Source of the DNA: CAVQEK01 sp964596645
Lineage (GTDB): Bacteria > Bacteroidota > Bacteroidia > Cytophagales > Cyclobacteriaceae
DNA: 64,000 bases
Assembly (NCBI GenBank): GCA_964596645.1
Contig: CAZQVB010000006.1
Coordinates: forward strand, 1-64,000
Direction of reading: 5' to 3'
In this document: in pieces, positions 1-10,011 of the stretch
Numbering within the stretch: position 1 is the first letter of the stretch
How the letters are laid out: the number at the start of each line of letters is the position of its first letter
The notes under the pieces: model-generated
The model's database searches: none
What the model was told of the DNA's origin: nothing
Seen by the model: the letters and a program-made list of their open reading frames with translations, nothing else
Position numbers and translations under genes: made by a program

Positions 1-690
1 TTTAAGCCCGCTTTCGACACCATCTTCTGGACGGGCCATGCCTATCGCTCGCCTGATTATGACGGCGCCACCGACGACCGTGTGCAGGGGCTGGCTGTGG
101 TGGCCGGGCTGGTACCACCACAGCGATACGACGCCATTGCAGAAGTGCTAAAAACACAGCAGCATGCCAGCCCATACATGGAGAAATATGTTCTTGAGGC
201 CCTTTTTCAAATGGGCTACGACGATCTGGCCCTTGCGCGCATGCGATCGCGTTTTCAAAAAATGGTTGAGCACCCAACGATCACCACCATGTGGGAGGGC
301 TGGGGCATTGGCAGTGAAGGCTATGGCGGCGGTACCATCAATCACGCCTGGAGTGGGGGCGGGCTCACTTTACTGTCGCAGTATGTGGCCGGCGTATTTC
401 CGCTGGAGGCCGGATATGGGAAGGTGCGCATCCGACCTCAGCCGGGACAGTTAAAACACGTAAAAGCCACCGTGCCCAGCGTGCGGGGTCAAATTTCAGT
501 CGAACTGAACATACATCATGCCTGGGAACTGATCGTCGATGTGCCGGAGGGAGTATCTGCCGTGGTAGAACTGCCCGCTCATTTGCGCGACATCCGCCAT
601 AACTCATTGCCAGTGAAAATACAGGATGATGAAGCATATTCGACCCTGGAATTGCCTCCTGGTCAGCATCAAATAATGGCGCAGCCATGA
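1..690 (+). CDS. Alpha-L-rhamnosidase (GH78), C-terminal part
   Basis: The frame is open from the first base, so the 5' end lies outside the window; 229 codons remain. They carry the end of a GH78-type (alpha/alpha)6 barrel, with HASPYMEKYVLEALFQMGY, TTMWEGWG and INHAWSGGGLTLLSQY, followed by the FPLEAGYGKVRIRPQ junction into a C-terminal beta-sandwich. The family removes terminal alpha-L-rhamnose from pectic or algal glycans. A lipoprotein sulfatase follows 126 bases downstream, suggesting joint action on a sulfated rhamnose-containing glycan, which is inference. The nucleophile region and any signal peptide are not visible, so the exact subfamily cannot be judged. Confidence 0.85.
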   Translation, partial: FKPAFDTIFWTGHAYRSPDYDGATDDRVQGLAVVAGLVPPQRYDAIAEVLKTQQHASPYMEKYVLEALFQMGYDDLALARMRSRFQKMVEHPTITTMWEGWGIGSEGYGGGTINHAWSGGGLTLLSQYVAGVFPLEAGYGKVRIRPQPGQLKHVKATVPSVRGQISVELNIHHAWELIVDVPEGVSAVVELPAHLRDIRHNSLPVKIQDDEAYSTLELPPGQHQIMAQP

Positions 691-816
691 GTAGTTGTCA
701 ACTGGGAATGGTAGCCTGAAGAATCACGGAGACTTTATCAAAAAAAAGGATACAACCGTGATGCATAGTATTGAAAGTCCAAATGTCTTATCGAACATTC
801 ATTTAAAGTTCAATCC

Positions 817-2271
817 ATGAATAATAAAAACTTCATAAAATTCCTCTGTTCGGCCATAGCGATGATTATCATTGGTTTCACCTTATTCGCCTGCAAAACA
901 AAATATGCGCCTAATACCCGGGAGCAGACGAAGCTTCCCAACATTATACTGATCGTGGCAGATGACCTTGGCTGGCACGATTTGGCCTGCTATGGCAATG
1001 ATTTCATTGAAACACCACACCTCGACCGCCTTGCTGCTGATGGCATACGCTTTACCAATGGCTACGCCGCTGCACCGCTGTGCAGCCCCTCGCGCGCCGC
1101 ACTGGTGACGGGGCTGCACCCCATTGCGGTAAATATTACAGAGCACATACATGGCAACCACCCCGCCGGGCCGCGACAAAAGCTGATTACCCCGCCCATC
1201 AGCCAACAGCTCGATTTGGAATTTACCACCATCGCTGAGGCGCTAAAGACCAAGGGCTACCATACAGCACACATAGGCAAGTGGCACTTGGGCGGCGGTC
1301 AATACAGGCCGGAGCAGCAAGGTTATGACTTAAACATCGCCGGAGCAGGCAATGGCCTGCCGCTCAGCTTTTATTACCCGTTCTTCAGGCGCGGCGAAAT
1401 GCCCTTGCTACAGCAGAATGCACAGGAAGACGATTACCTCACCGATGTGCTCACCGATCATGCATTGCAATATGTTGAACAACAGAAGGATTCTATATTC
1501 TTCTTAAGCTTCAACTTCTACTCACCACACGTGCCCATAGAAGGCAAGCATGAACTGGTGGAAAAATACAGCCGTAAGCCCAGGAAAAACCCCGCCGACA
1601 CCTTGCCCAATCCGCACTATGCCGCCATGGTGCACAGCATTGATGAAAACGTAGGCCGCCTGCTGGCCAAGCTGGATGAATTAAATATTGCCGCAAACAC
1701 TTTAGTGGTGTTTACCTCGGACAACGGCGGTCTGTCGGTGCGGGAAGTGCCTGCATTCGCCAAGCACACGCCCCCCACCGACAATGGGCCGCTACGGGCA
1801 GGTAAGGGCTATTTGTACGAAGGCGGCATACGTGAGCCGTTCATCATTCGATGGCCAGGTAAGGTAGGGAAGGGTCAGGTAATCGATGAGCCTGTGATAG
1901 CCCAGGATCTCTATAATACATTCGTAGTTATTACTGAGACAGGCACTGGCACGGATGATGGCGTCAGCCTGATGCCTTTGTTTGAAGGTAAATCACTTGT
2001 TCCGCGTGGTTTGCTGTGGCACATGCCGCATTACAGCCCTCAGCATGGCAAGCCAGCCTCGGCATACCGGGAGGGTGCCTGGAAAGTAATTCATTTTTAT
2101 GAAGACGACAGTTGGCAGCTTTATCATCTGGGCAATGATGTAGTGGAGGCTAATGATCTGGCTGACCGTGCGCCAGAAAAACTGCAAGAAATGAAGGAAA
2201 AGCTAGAGGCCGCATTGCAAAGTAAAGGTGCTAATTTTCCCACGCCAAATCCGGCTTATGAAGGCGAATGA
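817..2271 (+). CDS. Sulfatase, formylglycine-dependent, lipoprotein
   Basis: A 484-residue S1-family sulfatase. Residues 1-26 form a lipoprotein signal ending in the lipobox LFAC (Cys26), so it is probably membrane anchored. The N-terminal metal site shows as IVADDLG (Asp49-Asp50) and the formylglycine motif is canonical: Cys89-Ser-Pro-Ser-Arg93, followed by AALVTGLHP. Later landmarks are GKWHLGGG and TSDNGG. The enzyme should hydrolyse sulfate esters on a carbohydrate; the substrate cannot be read from the sequence. It needs a formylglycine-generating enzyme (anSME or FGE), which is not encoded in this window. It follows the GH78 gene on the same strand and may be co-transcribed with it. Confidence 0.9.
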   Translation: MNNKNFIKFLCSAIAMIIIGFTLFACKTKYAPNTREQTKLPNIILIVADDLGWHDLACYGNDFIETPHLDRLAADGIRFTNGYAAAPLCSPSRAALVTGLHPIAVNITEHIHGNHPAGPRQKLITPPISQQLDLEFTTIAEALKTKGYHTAHIGKWHLGGGQYRPEQQGYDLNIAGAGNGLPLSFYYPFFRRGEMPLLQQNAQEDDYLTDVLTDHALQYVEQQKDSIFFLSFNFYSPHVPIEGKHELVEKYSRKPRKNPADTLPNPHYAAMVHSIDENVGRLLAKLDELNIAANTLVVFTSDNGGLSVREVPAFAKHTPPTDNGPLRAGKGYLYEGGIREPFIIRWPGKVGKGQVIDEPVIAQDLYNTFVVITETGTGTDDGVSLMPLFEGKSLVPRGLLWHMPHYSPQHGKPASAYREGAWKVIHFYEDDSWQLYHLGNDVVEANDLADRAPEKLQEMKEKLEAALQSKGANFPTPNPAYEGE

Positions 2272-2362
2272 AAAGATGGTGTTTATTGGTGAGCTATGAT
2301 GTGTAAGGGATTCTGCTTACTTGTCCTATTTATAATTTTGTAATTATTTACATATGACCATA

Positions 2363-3124
2363 TTAGCGCATTTGCTCAAGCCAATTGTTGCCGTTCTTTG
2401 ATTTTGTCATCCTTGATATCAACGGTATTATCGTCAATGAAATTAATCCTGCAGAAATTGTTGTTACAATTACATTTCCATATTGTTTCAATTCAAGTCC
2501 GGTTAAAAATCTTGCTACAATGATACTCATAGTCATTCCGATAACAATTATCCAATATTTCAAATTTATACTTTCTTTTTCAGTCTTGTTTATCGGCAGC
2601 TTGTAAATGGCAAAGGCAATTAAAAGCCCACCTATTAAAGTTGAAGAGTGTTGTAAAATTTTTAGAAATGGAATCTTGCTACCGAACAAGTCCACTGAGT
2701 TTTGCAACGTTGGGATTGTCTTTACAAAATAACCGTGGTCGTGAGTAAAACTATCCCAAAATATATGTGATGCTGCTCCAATCAGAACCGAAATCGTCAC
2801 TACCAACCAATTTTTCCGGAAGTGTCCATTCCAATCAAATTGTCTATACGCCGTTAATCTTGATTTCAAAGATGTTGGTAAATTGTGAAATAAGCTAGTT
2901 CGAACGATGTTATGAAAAATGAATGCGAGTAACAGACCCAGTGGCAAATCGAACCAAAATAATCCGTCAATGGTATGGCTGTAATTGCTCTTAATTCTCA
3001 TTCTTAAAAAATACTCAAAGTCAGGTGTCAAACTGCCGATTACAAGTCCTGTCAACGAAAACCATTTTCTTGGTAAATAAGATAATGGTAATACTATTGC
3101 TGGATGTGAAAATGTAAAAGGCAT
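2363..3124 (-). CDS. DUF4184 family membrane protein
   Basis: A 253-residue hydrophobic protein beginning MPFTFSHPAIVLPLSYL, with IGSLTPDFEYF, DLPLGLL and ASHIFWDSFTHDHGYF. These His/Asp-rich motifs and their order are typical of DUF4184, a family of unknown biochemical role resembling YdjM-type metal-dependent membrane hydrolases. At least five membrane segments can be seen. The gene is clearly more AT-rich than its neighbours and points against the upstream sulfatase, which suggests later acquisition. Function is not known. Confidence 0.75.
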   Translation of the reverse strand: MPFTFSHPAIVLPLSYLPRKWFSLTGLVIGSLTPDFEYFLRMRIKSNYSHTIDGLFWFDLPLGLLLAFIFHNIVRTSLFHNLPTSLKSRLTAYRQFDWNGHFRKNWLVVTISVLIGAASHIFWDSFTHDHGYFVKTIPTLQNSVDLFGSKIPFLKILQHSSTLIGGLLIAFAIYKLPINKTEKESINLKYWIIVIGMTMSIIVARFLTGLELKQYGNVIVTTISAGLISLTIIPLISRMTKSKNGNNWLEQMR

Positions 3125-3228
3125 TTTTTTATTTATCTCAATTTTTATCGGAGACGTACTTACAAAACCGTCAAAGGACCAATTTTAATAACAGTAGAAA
3201 CAGCATACAGCCTTGTCTGGCGCTGGCT

Positions 3229-4786
3229 TTATTGCTTCCGTCCGGCCTGTACTTCCAGCGTCCATTTGTCTACAAATTCCATCGGCATGATGGTGCCATC
3301 GGGACGGAATCGGAGCGGTGGACTCCAGTACTGGTAGTCGTGGCCTTTGATGTTGTCTGAGGCAGAGCCCCACAGGTCGCCCATCCATATATATTCTGTA
3401 CCGGTCGGGGTCTGCAGTGGCATCACAAACGTTTGCTGAGCCGGTACAATCGGTTGCTGTGCGATGCCCGGCCCACTGATATAAAAGCTCGTGTTGGTGC
3501 CTCCGTGCCCGAGTACAATTTCATTAATATACACCTGATCGAATCTATAGCTGCTGTCGGGGGTCAACCGTATATGGCTCGCAGCAAATGAGTCAAATTC
3601 CAGCGTGATCGTTTGCCGAAGTGCCGAATGCGAGACAGACGCATCTTTTACGGCTACTGCCTGCCAGGCACCACCGGTCCAGTTTTCTATCTGCCATTCC
3701 GGCATTTCTATTTCCGGATGAACGCGGGGATTGGACACATCTCCGCAGTTTTCGGGGCGGTTGCCAGTGAACAGATCAATCTGAACCTGATGAATATTCC
3801 TGAGGGTATCAAACCTGGCTTCCACAGATTGAAAACCTTTTGCCGCTCGTTCCACTACCTCGTATTGCGTACCGCGCCTTTGTCCGTCGCTCAGCAGCAG
3901 CGTATGTCGTCCGGGATACCGGTTGATGTTTCCTGTATAGCGGTAGCCCTGCAAGGGTTGTTCCGACATATATACCCTGGCACCTGAACCTTGGTTGCAA
4001 AAGCAGCAGGTATAGTCGGTGAGCAGGTAGTATTTGCCTTCACGTCGGAACATGGAGCCGGCCTCCATGTGTTCGGCTATGATGCCGCCATTTTGCATCG
4101 TGGAGGCAGTGTAGGTGTCATCGAGCTTTTCTACAGACACCTGGTGGTTTTGTATGGTGTTGTAGCTCAGGTAGCAGGTTTGGTCGGTATCTACAAATAG
4201 GCCGAAATCGCCTACGCCTACATCGGAGCGGTATACCTGTACGTCGTCATTCACAATGGTAAAAGGTCCTGTGGGAGCATCGCTGGTGGCCACACCAAAG
4301 CGACCGTTCCACAGCTNNNNNNNNNNACCAGTTGTACCACAGCACATATTTTTCTGTCTTTTCATTGTACACCACATGGGGCCGGTAGTATACGCCTTCC
4401 GGCTGGCCAGGCAGCAGCCGGCCTTCAAATGACCACTCGGCCAGATCGGGCGAGCTATAGCATACATAATGGTTGGCGGTGGTGAAGCCGTTGGTATTGC
4501 CATAGGCGGTGCCATACCAATAGTACAATTCGCCAAAGCGAACCACACGGCCGTCGTGCGCGTCGACGATATCGCCCGATACCGTGCGCCGTGGCTCCAC
4601 ATTGTTGATGGTGATCGTTTTGGTTTCTTCTGAAGCCCGGTTATCAGGCTGTTGCGGCGAACATCCCCAGGCCAGTGCTATGATGCAGGCCAGTAGTGCG
4701 TTTTGCCCAAAAAGCCTGCGGGAACGCCAGCCACGGATTGTTTCCCTGCTATAACTTTTGAAGGATGTACATTGAAAATCAGGCAT
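3229..4786 (-). CDS. Glycoside hydrolase family 43-like lipoprotein (interrupted by assembly gap)
   Basis: The gene reads from 4786 down to 3229 but changes frame at the N run 4317-4326, so both halves belong to one protein. The N-terminal half has a lipoprotein signal (LLACIIALAWGC, Cys42), then DAHDGR, ELYYWYGTAYG and YRPHVVYNEKTEKYVLWYNW, all typical of five-bladed beta-propellers of the GH43/GH32-like fold. The distal half continues with GRFGVATSDAPTGPF, VGDFGLFVD and AGSMFRREGKYYLLTDYT. After the propeller comes a beta-rich region (RNIHQVQIDLFTG, NWTGGAWQAV) that looks like a discoidin-type carbohydrate-binding module. The likely role is cleavage of arabinan, xylan or galactan side chains at the cell surface; specificity is not resolvable. 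The frame change is best explained by the placeholder gap. Confidence 0.8.
4317..4326. other. Assembly gap (10 N) inside GH43-like gene
   Basis: Ten N bases. The coding frame differs on the two sides, so the true length is not 10; by comparison with the family only a few residues seem to be missing. Confidence 0.95.
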
Positions 4787-4807
4787 TGCAATACGCGATT
4801 ATGTTGC

Positions 4808-6653
4808 TCAGCGCCGTGCAGGTTTTTTGGTAGTGGCTTCTTTGGCTTTCATGGCATCTTCCAGCCTTTGCTGAAATTTCGACTTCTTCTTGCCTTTGTT
4901 CTTCTCCTTATTCTCCTCCAATATAGCCCTGATCTTGCTGTCGTCTACAAACCTGCGTATGATGGCGATCTGCGCAAAGGATACCAGGTTGGAAACGAAG
5001 TAGTAAAAGGTGAGGCCTGCAGGGAAGCTGTTGAGCATAAACAGAAAAATGAGCGGCATGATGTACTGCATGGTTTTCATAGGCCCCTGCATAGTGGCTG
5101 TAGCCTGGCTATTGGCCCACGTATACAACAGTGTGGACAGCGTCATGAGCAGGGTAAACAAACTCACATGATCGCCGTAGCCCGGTATGGTGAAGGGCAG
5201 CGTCATGATGGAGTCGTAGTGGGAGAGATCTTCCGCCCAGAGGAAAGGCTCGTGCCGCAGCTCTATGGCGTGCGGTATGAACTGGAACATGGCAAACAGG
5301 AAGGGCATCTGAAGCAGCATAGGCAGGCAGCCGCTCAGTGGGTTTACCCCAACTTGCTGATACAGCTTCATCTGCTCAGACTGCATTTTTTGCATATCGT
5401 CGCCATACTTTTCTTTCAGCTCGTCCAGCTCAGGCTTCAGAGCCTTTGTTTTGGCCATCGACATGTGCGACTTGTACGTGAGCGGCGACAGCACCAGCTT
5501 GATGATAAACACCAGTATAATGATGATGATGCCGTAGTTGCTGGTGAAGCGTTCCAGAAAATGAAACAGGTTGATGATGAGGTATTTGTTGATCCAGCTG
5601 ATCACCGGCCAGCCCAGGTATAAATTCTCCTTAAAGCTATCGGAAACCACACCCAGCTCCTGCAGTCTGTTGGGGCCAAAATACAGCTTGAACGGTGCGG
5701 CGGCGGGCTGTAGTTGCTCCAGCGGAATTTGAAATATGGCCTCACAGTTTTTTATGACGGTGGTGTCAGATTCGTTCACCATAGACGACACATAGCCGTT
5801 TTGTACCGGCCGGTTGAACACCATGCCCGTAGTGAAGAATTTCTGAGAAAAGGCAAACCAATCCACCGGCTCGGTGAAAGCTTCTTCCTCTTTGTCTGAT
5901 GACCTTGGGCTCAGCTCATCGAAGCTGCCGTTGGCAAAGAAATAATTCACCGTGGTATAGTCGCGGCTGTATTCCATATCGGTCTCCAGCCGTTTCAGGT
6001 CGTTGTGCCAGGCCAGGGTCACCTTGCTGTCGGGCACAAGATCATTCATGTCTTCAANNNNNNNNNNCAAAAGACATGTTCAACAGCACTACGTAGTTTT
6101 CATTCGGTATGCGGTATTCGTACACCACCGAGCGCCTGCCGTCGAGCTGCAGGCGAAAGCTGACGGTGGTGGTATCATTTGCCGTGACCGGACCCTCTCC
6201 GGCATCGAAGTACAGATCGGATATGTTGATCTCGCCGGTGGGTGTATTGATCAGGTAGCGCATTTGGCTGCTTTCCCTGTCGAGCAGCACCAGGGGTTCG
6301 TACTGGTAGTTTTCGTAATTCTTCAGAGTCACCTGCCTGATGAGCCCCCCCTGTGTAGAAAATTCAATGATCATGGCTTCATTTTCCACCGTGATGGTTT
6401 CCGATTCACCTTGTACCGCATTGGAAAAAAGGCCAAATTTTTCCTGAAGTACAGTGAGTTGGAGTGAGTCGCCATTGGTCTCCTGAGCCTCGCGCACCAT
6501 GGGTGTATCGGCCCTTCGGGCAGGGGCTTGCTGTGCAGTGGTGGTTTGCTCCGGGGTGTCTTGTACTGGCTGCGGAGTTGGTGCAAAAAAATAAAAATAA
6601 ACCACGAGCAACGTGGCCATTAATAAAAATCCAAATGCCTGATTTTTGTCCAT
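4808..6653 (-). CDS. yidC: Membrane protein insertase YidC (interrupted by assembly gap)
   Basis: Encoded from 6653 to 4808, with a frame change at the N run 6058-6067. The first part begins MDKNQAFGFLLMATLLVVYF, the N-terminal membrane segment, followed by a linker and the start of the large periplasmic domain. The second part holds the rest of that domain and the conserved 60KD_IMP insertase core: IKLVLSPLTYKSHMSMAK, KEKYGDDMQKMQSEQMKLY, VNPLSGCLPMLLQMPFLFAM, then the last membrane helices and a basic tail ending KKPARR. YidC inserts and folds inner-membrane proteins, alone or with SecYEG. It lies 51 bases downstream of pyrG on the same strand, a pairing often seen in Bacteroidota, probably one transcript. 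Confidence 0.95.
6058..6067. other. Assembly gap (10 N) inside yidC
   Basis: Ten N bases with different reading frames either side; an assembly placeholder rather than a frameshift mutation, because both halves of YidC are otherwise complete. Confidence 0.95.
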
Positions 6654-6704
6654 TACACTCTAATCCGTCTGTTTTTAAAAAGGCTACAAAGGTACGAGTA
6701 ATAT

Positions 6705-8330
6705 TTAATTTTCATCTTTTTCGCGCCGGTAGTCAATGGCAGCAGCGACAAAGCCGACAAAGAGCGGATGGGGATTTACAACGCGGCTTTTCAGCTCCGG
6801 GTGAAACTGCGTACCGATATACCAGGGATGGTTTTTCAACTCTATGATTTCTACCAGACCGGAGTCAGGGTTGATGCCGCTGGCCACCATACCTTTTTCT
6901 TCGAATTGCTCGAGATATTTATTGTTGAATTCATAGCGATGCCGGTGCCGCTCAGAAATCATTTCCTGTCCGTAGGCTTTATGCACTTTCGACTGCTTGC
7001 GCAGCTTGCAGGGATAGGCCCCCAGGCGCATGGTACCACCTTTCTTTTTTATCTTTTTTTGATCTTCCATCAGGTCTATGATGGGGTGCTTGGTCTTCTT
7101 ATCTATCTCGGTAGAGGCGGCATCTTTGTGGTTGAGCACATTGCGGCCAAACTCCACCACAGCACACTGCATGCCGAGACAAATACCAAAAAACGGCATT
7201 TTTTGCTCACGAGCGTAGCGCGCCGCTTCTATTTTGCCCTCTATGCCGCGCTCGCCAAAGCCAGGTGCTACCAATATGCCGTCCAGGTTGGCAAACAATT
7301 CCGCCACGTTCTCTTCCATTATCTTTTCAGAAGATATCCACGTGAGTTGCACCTTGCATTCGTTGCTGGCTCCGGCGTGTATAAACGATTCACAGATTGA
7401 CTTATAAGCATCGGGCAGCTCTACATACTTTCCAATAAGGCCAATGTTTACTTCTTTTGTCGGGTTCTTCAACCGTCCCAGAAACTCTTTCCAATGCTCC
7501 AGGCTGGGCTCTTCTTTTATGGGCAGGTCCAGTCTTTCCAACACGCGTTCATCCAGCTTCTCTTTGCGCATGATCAGCGGTACGTCGTAGATGGTCTCCG
7601 CGTCCAGGGCAGAAATCACACAGTTCACAGGTACGTTGCAGAACAGCGCCAGCTTTTTTCTGATGTCCGTATTGATGGGATATTCCGACCGGCAAACCAA
7701 TATGTCGGGCTGTATGCCCGACTCGAGCAGTTTCTTCACAGAGTGCTGTGTGGGTTTTGTTTTTAGTTCTCCGGCGGCTTTCAGGTAGGGGATGAGGGTG
7801 AGATGTACGACCACAAAATTCTCCCTTCCCAGATCCCAACGCGCCTGGCGCATGGCCTCTATGAACGGCAGCGACTCAATGTCGCCCACAGAGCCGCCGA
7901 TCTCGGTGATCACCATGTCGTAGTCTTCACTTTCGCCCAGCAGGTAAAAGCTTTGTTTTATCTCGTCGGTGATGTGCGGCACTACCTGCACCGTCTTCCC
8001 CAGATATTCGCCATCGCGCTCTTTGGTGATCACGTTGTTGTATATTCTGCCGGTGGTCACGTTGTTGGTCTGGGCGGTGTTGATGTTGAGAAAGCGCTCA
8101 TAATGCCCCAGATCTAGGTCAGTTTCGGCGCCGTCTTCGGTCACGTAGCACTCGCCGTGCTCGTAAGGATTGAGCGTGCCCGGGTCTATGTTGATGTACG
8201 GGTCAAACTTTTGAATGGTGACACGGTAGCCGCGTGCTGAAAGTAGTTTGCCAAGCGACGCTGAAATAATGCCTTTGCCGAGAGAGGAAGTGACGCCGCC
8301 TGTAACGAAGATGAATTTTGTTTGCCCCAT
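6705..8330 (-). CDS. pyrG: CTP synthase
   Basis: A 541-residue protein, the usual length for PyrG, converting UTP to CTP with ATP and glutamine-derived ammonia. The N-terminal synthetase domain opens with FVTGGVTSSLGKGIISASL (P-loop), followed by KFDPYINIDPGTLNPYEHGE. The C-terminal class I glutamine amidotransferase domain shows LDGILVAPGFGERG, the nucleophile motif FFGICLGMQ and the His-Glu pair in QFHPELKSR. It is first in a probable pyrG-yidC operon and is divergent from the CCA-adding enzyme gene. A TACTTTTG element on the minus strand 44 bases upstream of the start may be its -7 box. Confidence 0.97.
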   Translation of the reverse strand: MGQTKFIFVTGGVTSSLGKGIISASLGKLLSARGYRVTIQKFDPYINIDPGTLNPYEHGECYVTEDGAETDLDLGHYERFLNINTAQTNNVTTGRIYNNVITKERDGEYLGKTVQVVPHITDEIKQSFYLLGESEDYDMVITEIGGSVGDIESLPFIEAMRQARWDLGRENFVVVHLTLIPYLKAAGELKTKPTQHSVKKLLESGIQPDILVCRSEYPINTDIRKKLALFCNVPVNCVISALDAETIYDVPLIMRKEKLDERVLERLDLPIKEEPSLEHWKEFLGRLKNPTKEVNIGLIGKYVELPDAYKSICESFIHAGASNECKVQLTWISSEKIMEENVAELFANLDGILVAPGFGERGIEGKIEAARYAREQKMPFFGICLGMQCAVVEFGRNVLNHKDAASTEIDKKTKHPIIDLMEDQKKIKKKGGTMRLGAYPCKLRKQSKVHKAYGQEMISERHRHRYEFNNKYLEQFEEKGMVASGINPDSGLVEIIELKNHPWYIGTQFHPELKSRVVNPHPLFVGFVAAAIDYRREKDEN

Positions 8331-8373
8331 AAGTTTGAGAAGAGTAGAAGTAAAAAGTGAAACTTACGGGACA

Positions 8374-8381
8374 CAAAAGTA
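8374..8381 (-). promoter_or_regulatory. Candidate -7 element for pyrG
   Basis: On the minus strand this reads TACTTTTG, matching the Bacteroidota sigma-ABfr -7 consensus TAnnTTTG, 44 bases before the pyrG start codon. No good TTTG -33 box is seen at the right distance, so the call rests on the -7 element and position. Confidence 0.45.
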
Positions 8382-8491
8382 GGAGATACCGGCCAATAGT
8401 TATAGGCCACCGCCATAATTGTTGCCAATTCTTTTGTGGCGTGCCGGAGCCGGCAGCCTTTATTTTCAATCTGCCGCGCGCTCGTGCCATT

Positions 8492-8523
8492 TTTGACCGG
8501 TAAAGCAAATGATCGTATCTTTG
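8492..8523 (+). promoter_or_regulatory. Promoter of the CCA-adding enzyme gene
   Basis: TTTG (8492-8495), a 20-base spacer and TATCTTTG (8516-8523) match the Bacteroidota TTTG / TAnnTTTG promoter layout. Transcription would start near 8530, giving a leader of about 55 nucleotides before the ATG at 8584. Confidence 0.6.
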
Positions 8524-8543
8524 CCAACAACACAACACTGAGT

Positions 8544-8580
8544 CTCAAAGTACATAAACGCTTTGAGGCTTTTTCTTTTA
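8544..8580 (+). promoter_or_regulatory. Terminator-like hairpin in the leader of the CCA-adding enzyme gene
   Basis: CTCAAAG (8544-8550) and CTTTGAG (8561-8567) pair perfectly around a 10-base loop and are followed by GCTTTTTCTTTTA, a U-rich run. The structure lies between the promoter and the ATG at 8584, so it could act as an attenuator or shield the start region. Attenuation is inference. Confidence 0.5.
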
Positions 8581-8583
8581 TAG

Positions 8584-10005
8584 ATGAACTACACAGATAA
8601 GATCCAGCATATACCCATTTTTCAAATTGTGCGAGAAGCTGCCGGGCCGGTAGAAGCTTATGTGGTGGGCGGCTTTGTACGCGACCTGGTGCTGAAGCGG
8701 CCTTCCAAAGACATTGATATAGTGTGCCTGGGCAGTGGCATAGAGCTGGCCAAAAAGACGCAGGCGTTGTTGGACGGTAAAACCTCCATAAGTGTCTTCA
8801 AAAACTTTGGCACGGCGCAGTTGAAGCACCGCGATTTCGAGGTGGAGTTTGTGGGAGCCCGTCGTGAGTCGTATCGGGCCAACAGCCGCAATCCGGTGGT
8901 GGAAGACGGCACGTTGGAAGATGATCAGAACCGGCGAGACTTCACGATCAACGCCATGGCCATTGCCCTGAATGAAAACACTTTTGGCCAGCTGATCGAC
9001 CCTTTCGACGGACAGGCCGATCTGAGAAGGAAAATGATACGCACTCCGCTGGAGCCCGGTGTTACCTTTTCTGACGACCCGTTGCGCATCATGCGCGGTA
9101 TACGCTTTGCCGCACAGTTGGCCTTCGACATACACCCCGATACCTTCGCCGCTATGCAGCACAACCGCGACCGGCTGAAGATTGTGTCGCAGGAGCGTAT
9201 TACAGAAGAGTTGAATAAAATCATATTGGCTCCTACGCCGTCTTATGGCTTCAAGCTGATGTTTCACGCAGGGTTGCTCGATCTGGTTTTACCGGAATTG
9301 AAAGAGTTGCAAGGTGTGGATACCATCGATGGCAAGAAGCACAAGGACAACTTTTACCACACTTTGCAGGTGCTCGACAATGTAGCCGGGCAATCGGACA
9401 ACCTGTGGCTGCGTTGGGCTGCCCTGTTGCACGATATCGCCAAGCCAAAAACAAAGCGCTTCGATCCGCAGCACGGCTGGACCTTTCACGGACATGAAGA
9501 TGCCGGTGCGCGTATGGTGCCAGACATTTTTCGCAGGATGAAACTGCCGATGAATGAAAAGATGAAATATGTGCAAAAGCTTGTGCGTTTGCATCTCAGG
9601 CCTATATCGCTGGTCAGTGATCAGATTACGGATTCTGCCCTGCGAAGACTGCTGTATGAAGCCGGCCCGGCCATCGACGACCTGATGGCGCTGTGCCGGG
9701 CAGACGTAACGTCGAAAAATGATGAGAAAGTAAAGCGTTACCTGCGCAATTTCGACAAGGTGGAGCGCAAGCTGCAACAGGTGGAGGAGCGCGATCAGGT
9801 CAAGAATTTTCAGCCTCCGGTGCGTGGAGAGCAGATCATGGCCTATTTCAATGTGCCACCTTCGCGCGTGGTTGGTGATATAAAGGATGAAATAAAAGAC
9901 GCTATATTGGAAGGCAAGATCAGCAATAACTTCGATGAGGCTTTTGCATTGATGAAAGCCCTCGGCAGTAAAAAAGGCTTAATCCAACATGAACATAAAA
10001 CCTAA
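8584..10005 (+). CDS. CCA tRNA nucleotidyltransferase / poly(A) polymerase family with HD domain
   Basis: A 473-residue class II nucleotidyltransferase that repairs or adds the CCA end of tRNAs. The head domain shows YVVGGFVRDLVL and the catalytic DID (Asp43, Asp45), then RRESYR, DGTLEDDQNRRDFTINAMA and DDPLRIMRGIRFAAQL, the typical order for CCA-adding enzymes. A C-terminal HD domain follows with LLHDIAKPKTKRF (His283-Asp284) and FHGHEDAGARM, so it belongs to the HD-fused type. The start is ATG 8584, placed by the promoter and the leader hairpin. A TPR gene begins 6 bases after its stop, suggesting co-transcription. Confidence 0.93.
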   Translation: MNYTDKIQHIPIFQIVREAAGPVEAYVVGGFVRDLVLKRPSKDIDIVCLGSGIELAKKTQALLDGKTSISVFKNFGTAQLKHRDFEVEFVGARRESYRANSRNPVVEDGTLEDDQNRRDFTINAMAIALNENTFGQLIDPFDGQADLRRKMIRTPLEPGVTFSDDPLRIMRGIRFAAQLAFDIHPDTFAAMQHNRDRLKIVSQERITEELNKIILAPTPSYGFKLMFHAGLLDLVLPELKELQGVDTIDGKKHKDNFYHTLQVLDNVAGQSDNLWLRWAALLHDIAKPKTKRFDPQHGWTFHGHEDAGARMVPDIFRRMKLPMNEKMKYVQKLVRLHLRPISLVSDQITDSALRRLLYEAGPAIDDLMALCRADVTSKNDEKVKRYLRNFDKVERKLQQVEERDQVKNFQPPVRGEQIMAYFNVPPSRVVGDIKDEIKDAILEGKISNNFDEAFALMKALGSKKGLIQHEHKT

Positions 10006-10011
10006 AATGAA

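Noticed and set aside
4703..5623. 306-codon open frame on the plus strand
   Set aside because: Antisense to yidC, whose minus-strand product is unmistakable; low-complexity translation with no domain.
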